Of a stretch of DNA of 64,000 nucleotides, positions 59,868 through 64,000 are shown in pieces. The stretch comes from Salibacterium qingdaonense (GTDB taxonomy: Bacteria > Bacillota > Bacilli > Bacillales > Marinococcaceae), in contig NZ_FOTY01000001.1 of assembly GCF_900114715.1 (NCBI RefSeq), forward strand, positions 1 to 64,000, read 5' to 3'. The position numbers and the translations under genes are program-made. A model generated the notes under the pieces. The model did not search any database and was not told the origin of the DNA. It worked only from the letters and a program-made list of their open reading frames with translations. How positions within the stretch are numbered: position 1 is the stretch's first letter; each line of letters starts with the position of its first letter.

Positions 59868-59912
59868 AACGCTTCCGACTATCATAAATAATAATCGGAA
59901 GCGCTTTGTACC
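59868..59912 (-). terminator. Terminator of the minus-strand PTS operon
   Basis: On the minus strand CGCTTCCGA and TCGGAAGCG flank a 17-nt loop and are followed by TTTTTTG. It lies just after the ulaA-type stop at 59918. Confidence 0.85.
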
Positions 59913-59917
59913 TGTAT

Positions 59918-61276
59918 TTACGATGCACTGGTTTCGTGCTTCTTGTAAGATCTCCAGCCGATGGCAAAGCAGAGGGCAAGAAGCAGTAAGATAATAACAG
60001 CAAATAAAAGGTTTGATGACACAATATTGCTTATATTTCCAAGAATCAGACCTACAACTCCGAAATCGGCATCTCCAAACGTCGTGCTTTCAAATCCAAG
60101 TGTTCCAAGAACAGGAAGTAAAAGAGCCGGTAGAAAGCTGATCATGACACCGTTGGCTGCTGCACCGACAATGGCTCCGACTCGTCCGCCTGTGGCATTT
60201 CCAAACACTCCGGCGGCTGCTCCGGTAAAGAAGTGCGGAACCAATCCGGGTACAATCACTGCGAGACTGAATACCGGCAGCAGAAACATGCTGATTAAAC
60301 CAGCCAGAAAACTTACCATAAAGCCAAGAATAACTGCATTATTGGCAAACGGGAATACGGTCGGAGCATCCAGAGCCGGCTTGGCATTAGGTACTACTTT
60401 ATCTGCAATACCTTTGAAGGCAGGTACGATTTCACCAAGAATCATACGTACACCGGCAAGGATGATGTAGACACCAGCGGCAAATGTCAGCCCCTGCATA
60501 AAGGAAAACACGAGAAAGTTTTGTCCGCCGCTCAATTCACTTTCAATAAATGCACTTCCGGCAAAACCGCCGACAACGAGGAACAAAATAACCATCGTCA
60601 GCGAAACGGCAACCGAGGTGTCCCGAAGGAACCCTAGTGATTTTGGAACGTTGATTTCTTCGGTTGATTTAGACTTGTTTCCAATTCTTCTGCCGATGAA
60701 ACCAGCCACAAAATAGCCGGCAGATCCGAAATGGCCGACAGCGAAATCATCCGATTGAGTGATTTCTCTTGTGTAGGGCTGCAATAGAGCCGGGAACAAT
60801 ACCATCAGCGAGCCGAGAATGACGGCACCCAGAATAATCATAGGTATGCTGGACATGCCGGCTGTTGTCAGGATAACGGCAATTAAACAAGCCATAAACA
60901 TAATATGATGCCCGGTCAAAAAGATAAATTTAAAAGGTGTTACTCGTGCCAGAATAATATTGGTAATCATACCGAACAGCATAATCATTGCTGTTTCCGT
61001 GCCGAATGTGTCCTGGGCGACAGCGACAATCGCTTCATTATTCGGAATGACTCCGTCTACGTTGAACGCATGATTGAACATACTGCTGAACTGACCCAGT
61101 GAACCTTGAATAACCGAGGCGCCGGCCCCTAAAATGACAAAACCAAGAACTGTTTTCAGCGTTCCGGAAATGACATCCGAAAACATTTTCCTCTGAATAA
61201 GAAGACCAATAAGAGCGAACAGACCGACCAGAATCTCGGGTGTTCCCAGGATGTCGTTCATTAATAAATCAATCAT
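59918..61276 (-). CDS. ulaA: PTS EIIC component, ascorbate (UlaA) type
   Basis: 452 residues with about eleven membrane helices. NDILGTPEILVGLFALIGLL at the start, FLTGHHIMFMACLIAVIL and ILAGVRMILGEIVPAFKG are typical of the UlaA/SgaT family of ascorbate PTS permeases. The C-terminus is short. The gene is 34 nt downstream of the EIIB gene. There are no ulaD/E/F ascorbate-degrading genes beside it, so a different substrate is possible. Confidence 0.92.
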   Translation of the reverse strand: MIDLLMNDILGTPEILVGLFALIGLLIQRKMFSDVISGTLKTVLGFVILGAGASVIQGSLGQFSSMFNHAFNVDGVIPNNEAIVAVAQDTFGTETAMIMLFGMITNIILARVTPFKFIFLTGHHIMFMACLIAVILTTAGMSSIPMIILGAVILGSLMVLFPALLQPYTREITQSDDFAVGHFGSAGYFVAGFIGRRIGNKSKSTEEINVPKSLGFLRDTSVAVSLTMVILFLVVGGFAGSAFIESELSGGQNFLVFSFMQGLTFAAGVYIILAGVRMILGEIVPAFKGIADKVVPNAKPALDAPTVFPFANNAVILGFMVSFLAGLISMFLLPVFSLAVIVPGLVPHFFTGAAAGVFGNATGGRVGAIVGAAANGVMISFLPALLLPVLGTLGFESTTFGDADFGVVGLILGNISNIVSSNLLFAVIILLLLALCFAIGWRSYKKHETSAS

Positions 61277-61310
61277 CTATAATCCCCCTTTTTCTCCTTA
61301 ATGGTAGAAC

Positions 61311-61577
61311 TTATAACCTTTCTTCGAGTACTCCGCGTAATTCTTCTTTGTCGAGCAGATTGTTCAGAAGTGCAATGTTGCGGCTTCCGTCATCAATGGT
61401 ACCCAGAATATCTTCTGAACCGATGAAGAGGTCGGCCTGCTCTGTTTTGGCTGTGGTTAAATCCGTGTGGGAGACATCGGCTTCTACATTCATATCTTTT
61501 AGTATACTGTTTACATTCATTTCCACCATCATCGAACTTCCCAGTCCATTTCCGCATACAACTAAAATCTTTTTCAT
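61311..61577 (-). CDS. ulaB: PTS EIIB component (UlaB type)
   Basis: 88 residues. The phosphocysteine C9 lies in VVCGNGLGSS, the loop of lactose/galactitol/ascorbate-type EIIB domains. It takes phosphate from an EIIA; here the only EIIA is probably the C-terminal domain of the adjacent regulator. It starts 1 nt after the regulator's stop codon. Confidence 0.92.
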   Translation of the reverse strand: MKKILVVCGNGLGSSMMVEMNVNSILKDMNVEADVSHTDLTTAKTEQADLFIGSEDILGTIDDGSRNIALLNNLLDKEELRGVLEERL

Positions 61578-61578
61578 A

Positions 61579-63687
61579 TTATTCTCCTCCTTGTAATGAA
61601 TAATGGGTGACGAGCTTCAGAATATCCTCTGCTTTTTCTGCCTGCAGAAGCTGTTTAGTATTACCGGGATTGGAGAGCATTTCCGTCAGCTGTGCCAAAG
61701 CCTGTAAATGGGTTTCATTGTCGACAGCTGCAAGCACAATCACAAGGCTTGCTTTGTGTTTATCCTGATCGGAAAAGGAAACCGGTTTTTTTAAATGGAG
61801 CAGACTCATGCCAAGTTTATCCACCCCCTCTTCAGGTCTGGCGTGAGGCAGTGCGATATGAGGGGCTATGACAACATATGGACCGTTTTCCCGGATGTTA
61901 TCAATCATAGCTTCAACGTAGGTCTCCTGGATATTCTCCAGCTGCAAAAGCGGGGCCGAAGCAGTACGGACGGCGTGTTCCCAGTCTGTCACCTCCTGTT
62001 CAAACTGAATTGTCTCTTTGGTTAATAATTCATCCAGCATAGGTTTGTACGTCTCCTTCTTGAACGAATGTTGACTTGATAAAAAGGTCTCAAGTTTCTC
62101 CTGAAGCGTTTCTTTATCGTAAATCTCGGTATGGTGATTGATGATGTTCATGAGACCCTCAATATTGTGGAATCCTGCAGCATCCGGCTTCAGCAGCCTG
62201 CGAGTCCTGTATACAACCGATTCTCTGTCCGCGTCATTCAAAATCGTAGGCAGATAGATGATCGGTGTCTGTTTTTGTTTAATAAAAGAGGTCGAAAAAA
62301 TAATGTCGGCTTCCACCGGCTGATTATTGTACTCTCTGATGGAAAGCGTATTTGTGATCATAATCTCCGGAAGAAGAGATTCCACCTGTGCTCTTACCAT
62401 TCCGGAAGCCGCGATACCATTTTCGCACACGACCACTCCGCGGTATTTTTTTACACTTGTCTGATTTTCCCGGCGCAGCCAGCCGCCGAAGTGCATGGCA
62501 ATATAGGCTGTTTCCTCTTTGGGAATGGTTTTTCCAATAAATGATTCCAAATGAGACAGGGAACGTTTCGTTAGATCATAGATGTCCGGATAATGAGTCT
62601 GAATATCCTGATAGTATTGGTTGTTTAATGAAAGTCCGTATTTCAACCGGTAATACGTGGGTTTTAGATGTACAAACAAATTATCTTCAAGCTGTTTTCT
62701 TTCTTCGAAGATAATGCAGGCTGTCACCTGGAAATCATCAACGATTTTTTTAATCACCATCCGGAGCTGTTCCATTGCCTTCATATTTGAGCCGGTTCTC
62801 GGATCGTAATGAACCCTGGATCCAAGGATTTGAATGGTCAAGAGATAGATTTCCTGTTCAGGAAGCGGATGGAACCCTTTCCCGCGGAGGCGGTCATTTA
62901 ACTCCCGGGCAGCTTCAAATGCACGAGTACTTTCGAGAATCTTTTTTTCTTCTTTATCAACAGCCAGGGAAAGGTCATGGGATTTTCTCTGAACGGCGAT
63001 CATGATCTGCAGAACAAGAAGCTGGAACATATCCTCTGTAAAGGAAACGTTCAGCACACCTTCCAACGCCGCGATTTCATCCTGAATCATCGAAAAAAGA
63101 TTTGTTTCCGCAGTAGGTGCGGCAGGGTGGAGCATGCTGTTTAATTTCTGTTTCATATGATCGTTGTTATTGTCTGTGAGCAGAGAGGTTATCGTATCAC
63201 TGATCACTTGCCTTTTATCTTTTTCCTGTCCCTGCACGATATAACCCGAATTTTCATGAATAAGAACCAAACCGCTTGTTTCCATGTCCTTGTTTATCTG
63301 CTGAATGTCGCGGAAGATCGTGCCCCGGCTGACCTGGACATTGTCCTTTAATTCCTGTACGGAGGACGGCTTATTCTGCGTTAATAACGTCAACGTTGTG
63401 AGTTTGATACGTTCTTCAGGTGAAAAGCGGTAATCCCATTCATCCTGCAGGGTCAGTTTTTCAGGGAGGGCCTCTACCGTTTCTTTTGTCAGAAAAAATC
63501 CTTTGCCGTAAGGTTTTTGAATGGGGTCCAGATGCTCCTGTTCAAGCCATCCGTTGATTTGATCCATGTCGTAATAAATCGTCCGCTGGGAGACTCCGAG
63601 CTGTTTTTTAAGCTGTTCCATTCCTATGCTGCCGTTTTGTTGATAAAGATAATGAAGCAGGGACATCCTTCGTTTATCGAGAACCAT
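61579..63687 (-). CDS. PTS-regulated transcriptional regulator (HTH, two PRDs, EIIB, EIIA)
   Basis: 702 residues from ATG 63687 with AAAGGAGG upstream; the frame extends to 63723. In order: two winged-helix HTH domains (RRMSLLHYLYQQNGSIGMEQ, GVSQRTIYYD), two PRD domains (about 180-395, conserved His targets), an EIIB-like domain (VVVCENGIAASGM) and an EIIA domain (VIAPHIALPHARPEEGV, active His). This matches MtlR/LicR/UlaR-type activators, whose activity is set by phosphorylation. Its EIIA domain probably also feeds the EIIB above, making it both regulator and transporter component. First gene of the minus-strand operon. Confidence 0.9.
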   Translation of the reverse strand: MVLDKRRMSLLHYLYQQNGSIGMEQLKKQLGVSQRTIYYDMDQINGWLEQEHLDPIQKPYGKGFFLTKETVEALPEKLTLQDEWDYRFSPEERIKLTTLTLLTQNKPSSVQELKDNVQVSRGTIFRDIQQINKDMETSGLVLIHENSGYIVQGQEKDKRQVISDTITSLLTDNNNDHMKQKLNSMLHPAAPTAETNLFSMIQDEIAALEGVLNVSFTEDMFQLLVLQIMIAVQRKSHDLSLAVDKEEKKILESTRAFEAARELNDRLRGKGFHPLPEQEIYLLTIQILGSRVHYDPRTGSNMKAMEQLRMVIKKIVDDFQVTACIIFEERKQLEDNLFVHLKPTYYRLKYGLSLNNQYYQDIQTHYPDIYDLTKRSLSHLESFIGKTIPKEETAYIAMHFGGWLRRENQTSVKKYRGVVVCENGIAASGMVRAQVESLLPEIMITNTLSIREYNNQPVEADIIFSTSFIKQKQTPIIYLPTILNDADRESVVYRTRRLLKPDAAGFHNIEGLMNIINHHTEIYDKETLQEKLETFLSSQHSFKKETYKPMLDELLTKETIQFEQEVTDWEHAVRTASAPLLQLENIQETYVEAMIDNIRENGPYVVIAPHIALPHARPEEGVDKLGMSLLHLKKPVSFSDQDKHKASLVIVLAAVDNETHLQALAQLTEMLSNPGNTKQLLQAEKAEDILKLVTHYSLQGGE

Positions 63688-63966
63688 CACCGTTCCTCCT
63701 TTTTGCAAGATTCGATTTTGCAATGTGGAACTTTTTCGCTGGCTGTATGCTAATAATATACCGATTCAAGCTCTAATGTAAGGGGTTTCGACGTTCAATA
63801 TTTGTACGATTGCAATTTGCAAAATAAAACCACGGATACTTTGGAAAGGGTGTACAGTAGACAGCCTGCAGGAAGGGGCAGCGGGAATGGGAAGGGAATC
63901 GGAATAGTTAAAAACTCCGGTTATATGTATTATGATGGGGAGAAGACGAAAAAAGGAGAAGATACG

Positions 63967-64000
63967 ATGTTGTTTAGAAAAACATGCGGAATCTGCAAAA
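63967..64000 (+). CDS. Start of a gene with a CxxC motif (cut by window end)
   Basis: ATG 63967 follows AAAAAAGGAG. The first 11 codons read MLFRKTCGICK, including a CxxC that suggests a zinc-binding or redox start. The rest lies outside the window. The 63688-63966 gap before it holds two TTTTGCAA/TTGCAAAA-type repeats and nothing else I can assign. Confidence 0.5.
   Translation, partial: MLFRKTCGICK

Noticed and set aside
59885-59912. cre-like GGAAGCGCTTTG near the end of the PTS operon
   Set aside because: The similarity comes from the terminator stem of the minus-strand operon, and the site is at the 3' end of genes, not near a promoter.

Overview
The window looks like chromosome from an endospore-forming member of the Bacillaceae, probably a halo- or alkaliphile. 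It carries a SleL/YaaH-type spore cortex hydrolase, a UvsE endonuclease, a pucABCDE xanthine dehydrogenase operon, YesL/YesM/YesN-like pectin genes and strong AGGAGG ribosome-binding sites. GC content is moderate and many proteins are rich in Asp and Glu. Genus is not resolved; the Alkalicoccus/Salisediminibacterium neighbourhood is a guess. Menaquinone is apparently made by the futalosine route (mqnB, mqnD).

Layout: 1-350 is the right end of an IS21-family element (istB tail, terminator, four 21-22 bp-spaced end repeats). 500-7860 holds housekeeping and accessory genes: a GNAT acetyltransferase, uvsE, an MFS exporter, two small membrane proteins, a NifU-N domain protein, sleL and an RpiR regulator. 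7997-12102 has a BceAB-like ABC transporter divergent from rpiR and a GH4 6-phospho-beta-glucosidase. 12517-19120 carries a LOG-family protein, a divergent pseudopilin locus, an SDR, an HtrA protease and an aldo/keto reductase. 19546-26408 is one tightly packed operon predicted to make dTDP-Fuc4NAc (rfbA, rfbB, wecE, wecD-like) and to move and transfer it with a GT2, a small flippase-like protein and a YkoS-like membrane protein. Adenine deaminase follows.

28668-48019 is a pectin/acid-sugar locus: a large secreted PL9 pectate lyase, a D-tartrate-dehydratase-like enolase-superfamily enzyme, a sugar ABC importer, three Gfo/Idh/MocA oxidoreductases, a YesL-like protein, two further transporters and a YesM/YesN-like two-component pair. 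Three CcpA cre-like sites lie upstream of key genes, two of them overlapping sigma-A-like -10 boxes. 48379-49867 is mqnB-mqnD. 50220-59786 is a purine or heterocycle cluster: an NMT1-type ABC importer, an amidohydrolase, then pucABCDE. 59918-63687 on the minus strand is an UlaA/UlaB-type PTS permease with a PRD/EIIB/EIIA regulator.

The most unusual signal is not a gene. Four intergenic stretches (about 5508-5666, 12196-12388, 34185-34379, 48171-48285) each contain alternating inverted half-sites built on GGACA/TGTCC, with a repeat period near 52 bp (41-42 or 51 bp in the first). All lie downstream of gene ends and terminators. I cannot match them to a known element by eye.
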